From assembly GCA_030068075.1 (NCBI GenBank), contig CM057830.1, forward strand, positions 25,328,247 to 25,392,246: 64,000 nucleotides of DNA. The letters are read 5' to 3'. Both the position numbers and the translations under genes were made by a program. Within the stretch, counting starts at the first letter, position 1. Every line of letters begins with the position of its first letter. This DNA comes from Paguma larvata (lineage: Eukaryota; Chordata; Mammalia; Carnivora; Viverridae). This document shows positions 11,896-25,144 of the stretch, piece by piece. The notes below the pieces were generated by a model. It saw only the letters and a program-made list of their open reading frames with translations. It was not told where the DNA came from and did not search any database.

Positions 11896-12014
11896 GGATA
11901 AATTCAAATACATCTCCAAAATCAAAATCTACTAAATTACATGGAAGTTTCCATCTGTATTTTAAGAATGAAGGCTCTGAGTTAAGTGATTAAAAGGAAT
12001 TCACAAAAAATAGG

Positions 12015-12710
12015 TAACCTGATCAAAAATCTGCAAAGGACTTGAATAGACATTTCTCAAAAGAAGGCATATAAATGCACAACGAGCACATGAAAAGATG
12101 CTCAACCTGACTCATTATCAGGGAAACGGAAATCAAAACCACAATGAAGTATCACCTCACACCTGTTCAGATGGCCACTATCAGAGAAAGCGAGTGAGAG
12201 AGTGATAGAGTGAGAGAGAGAAGTGTTGGTGGGGATGTGGAGACACTGCAACTTTTGTTGGTGGGAATGCAAACTGGTGTAGCTGCTGTGGAAAACAGTA
12301 TGGAGGTTCCTCAAAAAATTCCAAACAGAAATACGACATGACCCACTTGTGAATATATATATACCTGAAAGGATTGAAAGAATGGGGTCTCAAAGAGATA
12401 GAAATATTTGGATGCTCTTATGTTCATTACAGCATTATACACAATAGCCAAGAGATAGAAACAGCCTAAATGCCCACTGACAGATGAGTGGATGAGACAA
12501 TGGTATGTACGCATACATTGAAATATTATTCAGACTTAGTAGAAGAGAGTCCTGCCATTTGCTAACAAACTTGTTTTTGCAAGATGAACAATTTCTAGAG
12601 ACCTTTTGCACAATAGAGTGCATATAGTTAATGCTGCTGTACTGTGCACGTTAAAATGGGTAAGACAGTAAATTTTGTGTTATGTGTTTTTTGCCACAAT
12701 TCTAAAAAGT
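12015..12710 (+). repeat. Old L1 (L1M) 3' end
   Basis: Characteristic L1 ORF2-end and 3'-UTR words in order: TTGAATAGACATTTCTCAAA, GAAATCAAAACCACAATGAA, GTATGGAGGTTCCTCAAAAA, then a Met-His-Tyr-like stretch and the end ATTTTGTGTTATGTGTTTTT. Full of stops; a dead, 5'-truncated copy. Confidence 0.9.
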
Positions 12711-14473
12711 GAAATCTAGGGACCAGGCAAAGTATGAACATTTTTCTTCCCCTTCTTGGTTAAGGGGGGTTAAAAGAGATTTCGAATACCAAAATAATGA
12801 CCATCTTATAAATAACACTAGTTCTGATATATTAAGCGCCATGGAAAATGACCAATTCCTCCAATTTCTGTCATCCCTGATCCTTTATATCCTCTTTATA
12901 ACCTGTGTGGGGTAATCAGAATATGCCAAAACCTACCTGTAGTGGATACTAGAATGCTCCAGTGAGGTTCCCTCCTGGAGTAGATGGACCCCAGATATTA
13001 TTAGTAATGACTGCTAATGGATTACAGCTGCATGTCTCCCTGAGGCTTGCTCTTAGAGCACATACACCAAGTTCCAGCCTCCCTACTGCAATTGAAGATA
13101 ACTCTGAAGAATGAACCCAGACCTGATGCTTCCTTTCAGATTGGCTGTCAGATCCCCTCGGCCCAATACCACCCCCTTCACTTTCTTGCAGTTAGGTGTA
13201 CCAAGAATACTTTCCAGTAAACCTTGTGTATGCAACATTTGTTCTCAGAGACTGCTTTCCAAGGAATCCAATGTAAGATACAATTCCTTTGGTCTATATA
13301 CATAATAGTTTGTTTCTTATACATAAAAGTAACATGATGTTTCCAGGTGTTCAATCTTAGAATAATATTTAAAATTGTTTATTGGTATCACATGTTATAA
13401 TAGTCAATATTCAACTGAATGTTTTGGAAAATGACAAAAAACATACAGAGGATTGGTGGCATATTTATTGCTTATGAGCTTAGACAAAATTTTATACTCT
13501 TTGGTTATACTTGAGTTTCAGTGTATCATCTGAGTTGCTGTTTAAAAGAAATTTAAACATATCCTATAACTAAAACACCAAAGGACTTGACAAATCCAAA
13601 CACCAAAGTCTTGAACTCTGTCTCCATAATGACATTGGATGTAACCACTATCTTGTATTGGTTAGAGGTGAGTGTGATAGGTTAAACTTAGCTTTTAAAG
13701 CTCTGGGTAAGTAAACATATTACAAACTGTTGGTATGGCAAATGCACGAAGTGAATTAGTGAAACCAGTTACATCAAAATCAATTCATGTTTTCATGTCA
13801 CTTGTAGGAAAGCACACCATGCCTACAAGTGGAATAACTACCAAATATACAATTGGAACCAAAATTCAAAGGTAGAAAACAAGTACCAATTACGTATGGA
13901 AAGCTGCTTGCTACAAGCACAAAAGTAAGATTGGGACGTGTATTTATTTAAACCATGCCCACCAAACCATCTCAAATTCCTTTGCAAAGTAGCATAATAA
14001 ATAAAGACATACTGCTCAATGGTTATAAATCATGCTATTGAAATGGCAAAACTCCCAGGAGCAATAGCGTGACAGTTTTCATGCACATACTTGCTATTGC
14101 TTTGGACTTGAATCTCATTGTCTTAATCTTTTGGCTGAATGGGTCTCAAATTAAGACTGTAAAGAGAGCCTGGGAAAGCTCTGAGTCTACAGTTTATGAT
14201 TTCTGAAATAGGAATGTAGCATACTTTGTTGATTTAAAAAGATTTGTGAAGCTGTACTGTTGTAGAGTTGGTTCATTCTAGACCTTATTTTTGCTGCTGA
14301 AGAACAGGAAATTTCATTAGATTGGGGCTAATGTTAATTCCTCTAAAAAAATCTGTAAATCATTTAAACCCTAGTAATACCAGTAATTTTTCCATGATGC
14401 CAATGTTTCTTAGATATTATATGGAATTGCACTAGATTTTGCATTTTAAAACAATACTTGAAAATAAACTTTT
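12711..14473. other. Unassigned intron 50 sequence
   Basis: About 12930-13290 has the look of an old LTR or DNA transposon (compact, GC-richer, CAGTAAACCTTGTGTATGCA near its end), but I cannot name the family. The rest shows nothing. Confidence 0.4.
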
Positions 14474-14778
14474 AATATCATATGATTTTACTCGTATGTG
14501 GAAATGAAGAAACAAAACAGATGAACCGAGAGGAAGGGAAGGAACAATCACATACAAACAGAGAGGGAGGCAAACCATAAAAGACTCTAAATACAGAGAA
14601 CAAACTGAGGGTTGCTGGAAGGGAGGTGGGTGGCGGGATGGGCAGAATGGGTGACGGCATTAAAGAGGGCACTTGTTGGGATGAGCACTGGGTGTTACAT
14701 GTAAGTGATGAATCACTAAATTCTACTCCTGAAACCAATACTACACTGTATGTTAACTAACTTGAATTTAAATAAATA
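14474..14778 (+). repeat. Carnivore L1 3' end
   Basis: The 3'-UTR signature is TTGTTGGGATGAGCACTGGG, followed by TGAATCACTAAATTCTACTC and TATGTTAACTAACTTGAATT with an AAATAAATA tail. Only about 300 bp remain, a 5'-truncated insertion. A felid SINE follows at its tail. Confidence 0.92.
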
Positions 14779-14981
14779 CATTTATTTACCTTTTTATGTT
14801 TACTTGGAGAGGAGGGGAGGAGGAGGGGCAGAGAGAGGGAGACACAGAATTGAAGCAGGCTCCAGGCTCTGAGCTGTCAGCCCATAGCCCAACGTGGGGC
14901 TTGAATTCATGAACAGAACCTTGAGATCATGACCTGAGCCAAAGTCGGAAGCCAAACCAAATGAGCCACCCAGGCGCCCCT
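14779..14981 (-). repeat. Felid SINE at an L1 tail
   Basis: Reversed SINE with GGCTCCAGGCTCTGAGCTGT and ending GAGCCACCCAGGCGCCCC, placed directly at the A-rich tail of the L1 end. Confidence 0.93.
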
Positions 14982-15385
14982 AAAACACCTTTTAAATAAA
15001 ATGAAGTTATATTTAAGATTCAAAGATTTTAAGTTAATGACACAGTCCACAATGGAGAATCATGCTTTTTTTTTCATTAGGAGAAAGATAATAATCTTTC
15101 AAACTGATGTTTCTTTTATCTCAAGATATCTTGGAATTAGAAGTAAAATATATTTCCTCTACTGTTGATATTATAAACTGTATTACTTCATTATTTTCAG
15201 ACTAAAAGACATAGAGGAGGGAAATTTTTCATTATGTTACAGAATCTCTAGCCTGTTACATAAAAGTGAGACACAGGAAAGAAAGAAATAAAATTAACCT
15301 AATTGAAACACTGAAGCATTAACTCCTATCTAGGCTTTATCAAACTAGAGAAAATAGAAGGAAAGAGATGTATGCATTTTTGAGG
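14982..15385. other. Unassigned AT-rich intron sequence
   Basis: Nothing recognised. Confidence 0.55.
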
Positions 15386-15386
15386 A

Positions 15387-15417
<31 letters not shown>

Positions 15418-15440
15418 AAATATATTATATATATATAATT
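15386..15440. repeat. (AT)n low-complexity tract
   Basis: Runs of ATATATAT broken by GT and AAA, about 55 bp of almost pure A/T that is self-complementary. Confidence 0.9.
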
Positions 15441-16039
15441 TTAAATTGATAGAGTTCTTATTTTTGTCCTGTTATATGGTGTAAAAAATGAAAAAATAGT
15501 CACCAAAGTTGTCTTCCCTACTTTGCCCTACCTCAAAGCCATGATCATGTTACATTTCAATAGCTATTCTTATTTACAAATTGTTAATTTCTATGAGTTT
15601 CATACCTAAAGTACACTTTTTGGGTAATATAAAAACATGAACAAAAGCAAATTTGCAAAACAATATATTCCTCAAAAATGCCAAGGTATCTTGAGACCAC
15701 ATGGCTGACATGGATAGTCTTTGCGATTGACGATGGGGACCTGAGGTTACCATAGCCCAGTGACTTTAATAGTTTGATAGAAACAGTAACAAGTCAGGGC
15801 TCTTTCATTTATGTTTTCAGGAATGATCTTTTGGGGCTTACTAATTCAGACTCTATCACCACCAAATCACAAAAATGAAGAAGTAAATTACTATAAAAAT
15901 AAGTTTTGGGTAACTTCATTTTCAATGCCATGTAGATATAAATTATAGAATCCTGAAAAGATTTTCAGAAAAGTTTATCTATTTTATACACCTATGATCA
16001 TAGATGCTATATGTTGGTAGCATTTTCAGAAGTTGTGTC
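15441..16039. other. Unassigned intron sequence
   Basis: Nothing recognised. Confidence 0.55.
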
Positions 16040-16170
16040 ATTAAAAAAAATCACAAACCATCACTAGCAATTAGGGAAACTAAGGTCTAAAGTGTTGAAT
16101 GGTTTCTGCAAGATTGCCAGGCCCCGGCTAGCAAGAGACCAAATGAGGACCAGATCTCGGGCCTACGATT
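16040..16170 (-). repeat. MIR SINE fragment
   Basis: Antisense MIR order: TAGGGAAACTAAGGTCTAAA, then GGTTTCTGCAAGATTGCCAG and a B-box-side GGGCCTACGATTTCCCAATT. Confidence 0.6.
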
Positions 16171-17992
16171 TCCCAATTCAGTCATCTTTTACTGTGCCAG
16201 TGGTTTACAATATTATGAGCATGCCTTTAAAATCTCAAATATATTACACGTCTATCCTAATAATTGTACATCTAGTAGACACAGACTGAGAAAAATAGTG
16301 ACAAAAATCAATTTATTCTGAATTCAGTAATACTTAAATATGATTTTGCATTTTATTAGTTACAGTAGCATTCATATTACTCTGAAAATATCTACTACCT
16401 ATATGTGGGAGATAAGTCATTTATTTGACCCATAGAAAATACTTGCTGTGCCCAGAGATTGAGAAATGGTTTCCATAATTCTGGAAAATCTCCATTACCT
16501 CCAGCCCCTAGGTTGAGAACCTCTGTATCTTGATCACTACCTCACAATACTACTCTGATCAACTATCTTTGAAACTCTCGTTCCTTCCCCTTACAGTTGC
16601 TTTCAGTTTCAGTGTTACTTAACAACGATATCATAATTATTTGAAGAGGGGTAGGGTCACAGACAGAAAAAACTCAGTTGTTGAAATGGTTTATTAGTTT
16701 TCTAAATTAGGGCAGACTCAAGATTGTCAAGATAACAGGGCTCTCACTTATTTACATTCTGATATGCTTTGCTGAGTGGGAGACAGAAGGCATGGTCAGA
16801 GCTGGTACACTTGAATCTGGCTACCTTACAAGGTGATTTCACTCACTTTTATGTATGCTGCCGCTAATGTGAACACCCCCATCCAGACACGTGACTGTCA
16901 CCACCATGGGTAATGAGACTGTGGGTTAGGGATGAGAAGAAGGCAAAGGGTGAGAAACATCTAAGGACCATGTCTAAAATCTTGAATTTGTCTCCATTCT
17001 ACTTACAGAAAATTACTTTCCAGTATTTACCCCAAGAGCACATGTTCTTTCAGACTAGCCAGTCTCTTCCTGCAATATTAAATAGGCCTTCATTTTTTTT
17101 TTACAAACTAAAATTGTCCACGCTATTCCTCAGACTTGATAATCTTCTTCACCTATTCTAATCCTTCTTATTCTTTATGGTCAGAATATCAGATCTGCGA
17201 AGACATTACTGACAATATCAGTTAACCTGATGTTCTCTTTTCTGAATTCTTATGTTGATCACAGTCTTAATGTAAAAAGTTTCTGTGTCTTTGATCACCA
17301 ATTTCCTCATATTATTCTTTATTGAACCAATTACAAAATTCTAGAATTGGAAGGAATTTGTAGAAATTCCAATGCTGAACTTTAAAATCTGTCACCTCTG
17401 AGCATTGTAATTCTTAGATTGAATTGCTTTAAATATAACTTAGTAGATCCTTAATATTCTCAAGAGGTGTGTCCAAGAGTTGTTGCCAGTCAAAAAGCAG
17501 AAGGGTGTGCTCAGCTAGGCTTACTTAGGGGTTAAAGGATTACCTCTGCCCAAAAGTTTCTCAGAACATGAGATCAATGCCAGAAGCTTTACATATTTTA
17601 ACCACCCAACTACCCAGTGGGGTAGATGTTATCAAGCCCACCAGAAGTAACTACATATCACGGACTTTCACAAGTTTTCTTCACTTTACATGAATTATTT
17701 ATTTTAGGACAAAATTTAAGATTTTCTACTCATTTTATGAAAACCAAATTTCATCTGTTATTTCTAAAATTATTTCTTAGTCTATTAAATCAGTTCTGAT
17801 TACCTGCACTAAAGTAAAATTGTCAAAATATAAAAAAGCTTTCACAACATATTGTATCATTAGAAATCAACATGGGGATTTCATTTTCATTTACAATATT
17901 TTCCAGAAAGAAGTAATGGGTTCATAAGTAAGACACCTTTTCTAATCTGAATCTTAGAGTATGAATTCAGTCTAGTAGAATGGTATTCATTC
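16171..17992. other. Mostly unassigned intron sequence
   Basis: A GGTTGAGAACCTCTG end at 16512-16526 resembles a hAT MITE terminus, and a MIR-like patch with CCCAGTGGGGTAGATGTTAT lies at 17555-17640. Both are weak. Nothing else seen. Confidence 0.45.
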
Positions 17993-18005
17993 AAATATTA
18001 TTATT

Positions 18006-18226
18006 ATGTTTTTAAATTAAAATTTTTTAAGTTTTATTTATTTATTTTGAGAGAGACAGAAAGCGTGAGCAAGGGAGGGGCAGAGAGAGAGACAGAATCC
18101 CAGGCAGGCTCCACACTGTTAGGGCAGAGACTGATGTGGGGCTCAAACTCACGAACCCTGATATCATGACCTGAGCTGAAATCAAGAGTTGGACAATTAA
18201 CCAACTGAGCCACCCAGGCACCACTT
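18006..18226 (-). repeat. Felid tRNA-Lys SINE
   Basis: Reversed element ending GAGCCACCCAGGCACCAC. Target-site duplication AAATATTATTATT at 17993-18005 and 18227-18239. Confidence 0.95.
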
Positions 18227-18239
18227 AAATATTATTATT

Positions 18240-19357
18240 GAATACTTACTAACTTGGTGAGAGGTCTGTACCTACTCAATAAGAGAGACATACAGACAGA
18301 TGCATTGATATATTTATTTCCAAGGCATTTTAAGAAACATATTCAAGTTATTTTTATTTTCAGTAAATTGTGAACCTAAGTCATAACAAAGGAAAATTAT
18401 ATTCTAGATACACAGGAAACACTAAAAGGTTTACTCTTTAGGGTTAAATGCTAAGGGGATTATAATATACAAGTTTCGCTGACAACTCTATGTTTTGAAA
18501 GAAAAAATTCTAACACTGTGTTATCTGTAACTATAACACAGTTGGACTGGTTTAGAGCAAATCCAGGATATGGGAAGTGGCATTAAAATTGATTGAAGGT
18601 TATAGTATATGTCTAAAATCTTGGGCATCATTAATAAAGCTCACTCTACTTGGTCTTATTGCTCTATTCATATCCTTTCTGGAAGACAAACTACCTCAAA
18701 ATTCAAGACCTAATAGTAATATACTATTATTGCAGAGTTGCTGTGAAACATTCCTGGGGCTGTGATCGGAATGATTGAGAGGACCACTAAATGCTGAAAA
18801 GTGGATGTGACCAGGGAATAGCTTGGCTGTTTGCCAGGGTAAGAAATAACTTGATATCGACATTAAGCAGCAGCTGAAGAATCTTTTAATAGTTTAGGCG
18901 CTTTTTCTAAATCTTCCAGTTATGCTTCACTGATTAAATTATTAAGAGCCTCTGATTTAGCTGTTTCATATTTTAGATGTGTTGAAGATGTTTTGAAATG
19001 ATTTCCATTATTCATGGTTTCTTGTTTTTCAAAATTAAACTTATAGGAAGCTGAGATAATCCCTTTTTATTAGGTCTGCAGAAACTGAGAATACGCTAAA
19101 AAGCAGAATACTTTTATGAAAGTATCATCTTCCTTGACGATATCTTATTATGATGAGCTTATTATGGTTTGTGTTTTTTTCTTAGCTGACCTATATACGT
19201 CCCAATTAATGTTGTTAAATTAATTGTTAAAAATAAATTTAAAAAGGCTCCTATTAACTTTCAGACTTAGGCTAAGGTAAGATTCAGGCAAAGGTCAAGA
19301 AAAGGACAAGAAGAGTCTCCTAATGTGAATGATTAACTTGTATACAATTAGCTCTTC
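18240..19357. other. Unassigned intron 50 sequence
   Basis: Nothing recognised. Confidence 0.55.
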
Positions 19358-19366
19358 TAAAATTCT

Positions 19367-19585
19367 GGGGTGCCTGGACGGCTCAGTTGGTTATCCAGCC
19401 CATTCTTGATTTTGACTCAGGTCATGATCTCATGGTTCATGAGTTTGAGTCTCTCATTGGGCTCTGTGCTCACAGTGCAGAGCCTGCTTCCGATCCTGTC
19501 TCCCTCTCTCTGCCCCTTCCCTGCTTGTGCTCATGCTCTCTCTTGCTCTCTCAAAAATAAACAAACATTAAAAAGTTAAAATAAA
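19367..19585 (+). repeat. Felid tRNA-Lys SINE
   Basis: Head GGGGTGCCTGGACGGCTCAG. Target-site duplication TAAAATTCT at 19358-19366 and 19586-19594. Confidence 0.95.
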
Positions 19586-19594
19586 TAAAATTCT

Positions 19595-20284
19595 TTCTCA
19601 TTGTCACCTGATTTACACACATCTTGAAGATTCTGCCTTTCATAGGTTCATTGAAAAACTATTACCTACATATCTTTGGGTCCAACACCATGACAATGAA
19701 GTGGATACTGTGATACCCCTGCACCCACTCTGCACTTCTACTTCCTAGGAGAATTCCACTTCTCTTCAGGCTTCCATGGACTCCAGCCTCCATCCTACAG
19801 GTGAATTTAAATTCATTTGAGGTTTAGATTCTAGGCCAATCAAGATAACCCCATACTCTTTGCTTTGGTTTAGGAACTCAACATTTAAGTCAATCAGTCC
19901 ATGACATCACTCCGAATATTACTGGTATAGGAGTAGATATATAACCTTGATTGCCTGATCTGACTGGTGGATAAAACTCTTAACCTATCCTTCAGGAAAG
20001 AGATTCTCTCAATCACAGTAACAAAAACTCACGTTCCCTCATTTGCTGCTGGCAGCCATCTTGAAACTGGAGAGACACTAGTGAGGAGGTCAGAGGTGAA
20101 ATGAAGTGAAATTGTGAATAAAGAAAATTATGTAGAGAGAGTGCCAGAGCTGTTTGTATTGCGTTTGGAGACTGTTCTAATCTCTGAACTTCCAGTTATG
20201 TGAGATTAATTATCCTTATTGTTTAATCTACTCTGAATGGGTATTGTCTTTCTTGCAGTCCAAAACATCTAAACGATTAAACAC
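19595..20284. other. Unassigned intron 50 sequence
   Basis: Nothing recognised with confidence; the direction and texture suggest old repeat DNA. Confidence 0.45.
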
Positions 20285-20779
20285 ATCACCAGGGTTACAA
20301 AAATAAAGAAGACACTATTGCTGCACTTAGTAAGTTTCTGTCTTAGTGGGAGACATATATGCCAACAAAAAATTTTAGTAAGATATCACAATACAAGCTG
20401 AAATAGAGGTAAATAGCAAAATGGTAGTAAGGAGGAAGTCTAGGCAGGAAGGTAGGTACATGTGCAAATAATATTTTGAGCTGAAAGTTTGAGTTTACCA
20501 AAAGTGAATGGTGACAAGTACATTTCTAGTGGATGAAACCGTATTTGTTAAAGCAGAAAGGCAGCATTTAGTGATTGGGGAACTACAAATAGTTTAATAT
20601 TATTTGGTTGTCAAGAGAGTGATGGAAGATGCAGGAAATAACATAGACATCCTAGTGGTACCAAATTGTGAAAGACCTTGTGTACCATGCTGGGGGATTT
20701 AGCTTTTATCCTAGAGAAGAAGGATAACTACTATACAACCTAATTTGATATGATTAGCATGTTAAAAAGTTCCTTTTCA

Positions 20780-20985
20780 GGGTGTTTGGTGGCTCAATTG
20801 GTTAAATTTCCAACTCTTGATTCCAGCTCAGATCATGATCTCATGGTTCATGAGTTCGAGCCCTGTGTTGGGCTCTGTGCTAAAAGTGCAGAGCCTGCCT
20901 GAGATACTCTCTCTTTCTCTGTGCCCCTCTCCCTGCATCGTGTGCACATTCTCTCTCTGTCTCTCTCAAAAATAAATAAACTTTT
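20780..20985 (+). repeat. Felid SINE inside L2
   Basis: Head GGGTGTTTGGTGGCTCAATT. The 16-bp duplication AAAAAGTTCCTTTTCA (20764-20779) recurs at 20986-21001 with one change. Confidence 0.95.
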
Positions 20986-21104
20986 AAAAAAGTTCATTTT
21001 CAAGGAATTTCTAGTGTGCAAGATAAATTGGAGAGCTAGGAAGACCAATGATGAGGCTTTGCATTTTTACAAAATGGTAGGGTTGAATTAAGAAGTTCAA
21101 GGTA

Positions 21105-21348
21105 GGGGCACCTGGGTGGCTCAGTTGGTTAAGCGGTCGACTTCGGCTTAGGTCATTATCTCATAGACTGTGAGTTCCAGCCCTGAGTCAGGTTCTGTGC
21201 TGACAGCTCAGAGCCTGGAGCCTGCTTCAGATTCTGTATCTCTCTCTCTCTCTCTCTCTGACCTTCCCCTGCTCATACTCTGTCTCTATGTCTTTCAAAA
21301 ATAAATAAATGTTATTTATAATAATAAAAAAATTAAAAAAAAACAAAA
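21105..21348 (+). repeat. Felid SINE inside L2
   Basis: Head GGGGCACCTGGGTGGCTCAG. The duplication AAGAAGTTCAAGGTAG (21090-21105) recurs at 21349-21364 with one change. The A-rich tail is about 45 bp. Confidence 0.96.
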
Positions 21349-21650
21349 AAGAAGTTCAGGGTAGTTTGGCTTAGTGATTGATTGTTTATAGTGAAAAATA
21401 AAAAAGGGCTGGAATGACTCCTTGACTTCTAAGTTGGTGAATAGCAATACCATCCACCAAAATACGGAATATAGTAAGAAGAGTAGATTTCTTGAAGACA
21501 ATGATAATATGAAATTCAGGCATGCTGAGTTTGAAGAATGTGTGGAACACCTAAGTGGTAGCTGGTCAGCATGTGAAAATATGAATCTGGAATTTAGGAG
21601 AGAAGTCTGAGCTAGAGGTAGTCACTGGCATGGTTTCAGTAGTCTTTAGA

Positions 21651-23194
21651 TTATACAATACATTGAACAGGTATTAAAATGATTTGAGTTAAAATGGTAA
21701 ACTTTGGGTTATGTGTTTTTAATCAAATTTTAAAAATACAGAAAAAGAAAAAATAAAAAAAATAAGAATACAGAAGAAATTTGACAATAAGTACAGCATG
21801 GAATACAGCAAATTAGAACGGGTTGTAGACATGACAGGGGTTAAGTCCTAGATGATACCAACATTTAAGGGGCTGACAGAGGGAAAATGTCAACCAAGTG
21901 GGAATGGCATTAAGTGACCAGAGAGGTCAGTGAAAATAAAACTAAGCCAAACAAGAGAACATCCAATCTCCAAAACTAAGACAAGAGAGAATTAAAAATG
22001 AAAAGGGATGAGTAATGCTTGATTAAGACCATCAAAAGCACTGAGGGTAAAATTATAGAACTGTAGCTAAGGGCATATTAACAATGAAATCTTGCCTAGT
22101 AGATTAATACAAATTATGTCTTAATACTCCAGGTAAAATACGATTAAAAAAATGTATATATACCAACAATGCCAGGTTAAAAGTGCATAGAAAATGGAAT
22201 GAACTAATCTAATATATTCATAATTCATCTTGAGAAGCAAATAAACCATAAAAAGGAAGACAGTATAGAAACTTAGAAAACCAATGGATTTCCAAAGAGT
22301 ACATTTGACAGGACAATAAACACTGGTAAGATGGATATATTAAAGGATTTGTGGTGGCAGATCCTTTATGTCACCCGGATGACAAAGGGAGTAAAAAATG
22401 AAGGACTAAGAACAAAAACCAAAGGAGACGAGACATGTTTGAATGAAATATAAAGAACAGAAAAGACTTATAGGTGAGAAGAATGAAAGTGACCAATTTG
22501 TTGCAAGGAGACAGGGGTCGTGTGACAGCTTCCAAAGAAACACTTTAAAATCAATTTTTCTACCACTGCAATATTTTTTATTCTCAAACAATATCTTTGT
22601 TCTCTTCTTACAGGTAGAAATACTGAGGGTGATAATACACTGGAGAGGCATTTCATGGTTCTTACATTTAAACCACAAAATAAATTGGTTAAAAATTGGA
22701 TTGAATGATAAAAATACTTTAAAACCTCCCCTCCTCCCATTTTTAAAATTGGTATGATACTTTTGAGTCCAGAAATCAAGGCCAGACCAATACTTTTGAT
22801 GTTCATACAGCTTTTGTTCTAGAGGTTTTGTCTATTTTGTGGGCATACATTTACCCAGTGGATTCAGGAAGAAGATGAGTATTTTTTTTAAAGCCAACAA
22901 TGAGTCAGCAGGAGGTTCAAAGTTCTCCACATGGAGTTGTCACTCAAAGCAATGACAACAAAATCAATGGAAAGTGGCTCTTGTCTTGTTCTGAGTATAA
23001 TTTGTAGCAGAGAGGAAGTTAGGGGGAAAATGTAGGGGAAGACAGCTAAGAAAAATAGGGAGACAGATATGCTCTCCTGGGGGAGAAAAACCAGGTTCTA
23101 AAACATCAAGTTGCCAAAATGAACCACACTCCTTACGGGATGAACACAACACTTCTTCTGTGAGCCCACTCACTCCTGGGCACCATTCTTTTTG
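21651..23194. other. Mostly unassigned intron sequence
   Basis: TTGGGTTATGTGTTTTTAAT at about 21704-21724 resembles an old L1 3' end, too short to classify. The open frames at 22406-22806 overlap on both strands and show no domain. Confidence 0.45.
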
Positions 23195-24480
23195 GTAAGT
23201 CAAAAAGATGCAAGTCTGTCTTCAAGAAGCTCATAATCAAGAGAAAAGACCAATACAAACTCAAATTGTTTTGGAAATAAGTGGAAGATTTGATATGAGC
23301 TCTGTAAAGAGGTATGAATGATGCTATTTACATAGGCAATGGAGGATTTCACCTAGTTTGCAAACTTGGGGGCGTCTTCCCTGAGCACAACAGGGAGCGG
23401 AACCTTGTAAAATAAGTAGGTATCAGATGGAAAAAAAATCAAAGGGAGAGTGTCCTTTTTTTTTTTTTAAAAAAAAGTATTTATTTTATTTGAGAGAGAG
23501 AGAGACTGTGTGCATGGTGGGGGGAAGGGGCAGAGAGAGAGGGAGAGAGAATCCAAAGTTGGCCCTGCACTGTCACCACAGAGCCAGGCGTGGGGCTCAG
23601 TCTCATAACCATGAGATCATGACCTGAGCCAAAATCAAAAGTCGGAGACTTAACTGCTTAACTGACTGAGCCACCCAGATGCCCTTGGGGGGAAAGCGTC
23701 CTAAGCCAAGGGGTCAGTATGTACAATGGCTCATAATAGGTAAAAGGAGGCACTGAAAAAAAAAAAAGAAAGCAGGCCAATGTGAAGATAAGACAGCAAA
23801 CAGTCAATGGTATCTGGCATCTGGCATACGGGAGATGAAATTGGAAGGAACATACTACACGATATCCTGTAAGCTGTTAAATAATTTAATTTTTAGTTTG
23901 AGAACAATTGGAAACCAGTGAAGTGTTTTAAAGAGACTTCTGCTTTCATATTTATATTTGAAAGAATTACATGGTCACATCGTGTAGGAGAGAAAGAATA
24001 CATGAGAGACTTGTTTAGATTGGAATGGCCATATTATTTACCACGAAAACTGGGATAGGGTTAAGAGTGAAAAGGGCCACTGTTATTCACACTAAGGCAA
24101 TAGATATAACCCGTGTCTGTCCAGACCAAACCAGGACTATTGTTATCCCAATACAAGGCTATTGTAACAGTCTAGAAAGGACATGATGGATTGGGAAAGG
24201 GGAGTGTAGGATAAATCCAAAGAAGAAAGCTGATCCAAGAAATATTTGGCAGAGAAAATCTACTGGACTTGGTGATGGATGTCCAGCAAGAGTGAAGTGG
24301 GAAAGTGTCAAGATTGATCCCTAAGGCTTTGTTACTGGATGAGGGGTGCTATGAAACCTGAAGTGGAGGGGAATTACAGGCAAAGATCAGGAATTTGACT
24401 ACAGGAAAAATCATGCGGTTATTTTTTGAAACATCTAAATGGAACTGTTAAGTAGGCAGTTAAAAATACTGTCTGGCATA
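23195..24480 (-). repeat. L2 LINE, antisense, split by a SINE
   Basis: L2 antisense order is visible: TCTTCAAGAAGCTCATAATC near the 3' end, GGAAACCAGTGAAGTGTTTT, CAAGGCTATTGTAACAGTCT, and AGGAATTTGACTACAGGAAA. Felid SINE at 23457-23690 interrupts it. Confidence 0.75.
23457..23690 (-). repeat. Felid SINE inside L2
   Basis: Reversed SINE ending GAGCCACCCAGATGCCC. Duplication GGAGAGTGTCCT (23445-23456) and GGAAAGCGTCCT (23691-23702), two changes in 12. Confidence 0.93.
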
Positions 24481-24539
24481 CAGAGAAAATTTCTTCACCT
24501 CCTGTGATCTCTTCCTCTATCAGTCTCTTCCATTTTCCT

Positions 24540-24960
24540 TTACTATTGCCTTTGAGTTCCTTGAAAACAGGACCTGGACAAGGACTTGCATACAGATGGT
24601 TTATTTGGGAGCTGATTCCTGGGAAATAGTAATGAAGGATGAGGCAAGTGAGACTGAGGAGGTGGAAATGCCAATATAATATGTATTACTGAGATCACTA
24701 CTATGGGCAACAGGGCCTGGATTCTGCCAGCAACTTTCCATGTTCCCAAGAGGCAATGAAAAAGCTGCCACAAATTATCTTCTTGAAGGAATAGAGGCTA
24801 AAAATATATAACCATGAGCTCTCATTTCCCATTGGTTGAGAGTTGCTCATCATCAAAATTTCTAGGCTGGGAATCATGGGCTCCTGACATGTCAGAGAAA
24901 TCCCTTGGGCACAAAGTGAGAAACTAAGAGTCATTCCCTTGACGATCAGCTAGATGTAAT
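24540..24960. repeat. Unclassified interspersed repeat, copy 1
   Basis: GGTTTATTTGGGAGCTGATT and the following 150 bp resemble the sequence at 39400-39560 in order and orientation. I believe both belong to one ancient repeat family but cannot name it. Confidence 0.45.
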
Positions 24961-25097
24961 GTTGTCAGCTAAAGGTAAGTCTGAGCTCACACAGCTTTGT
25001 CCATTGCAACTGCAACCAGAGGTGAGTCAAAGGTATGTGACTTCAGGTACCAGTGGCATCTACTACATTTGTGATGATCGTGTTTTGGAAGCCTTGT

Positions 25098-25144
25098 TTT
25101 TTTTTTTTTTTTTTTTGTTTGTTTTTTTTTTTGTTTTGTTTTAC
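25098..25144. repeat. Poly-T / T-rich run
   Basis: About 20 T, then TTTG units, on the plus strand; A-rich on the dystrophin strand. Confidence 0.9.

Larger units (their letters stand above)
20285..21650 (-). repeat. L2 LINE, antisense, split by two SINEs
   Basis: Antisense L2 words: TTCTGTCTTAGTGGGAGACA, GAAAGACCTTGTGTACCATG, GGATTTAGCTTTTATCCTAG and GCATGCTGAGTTTGAAGAAT. Two felid SINEs interrupt it. Boundaries approximate. Confidence 0.7.
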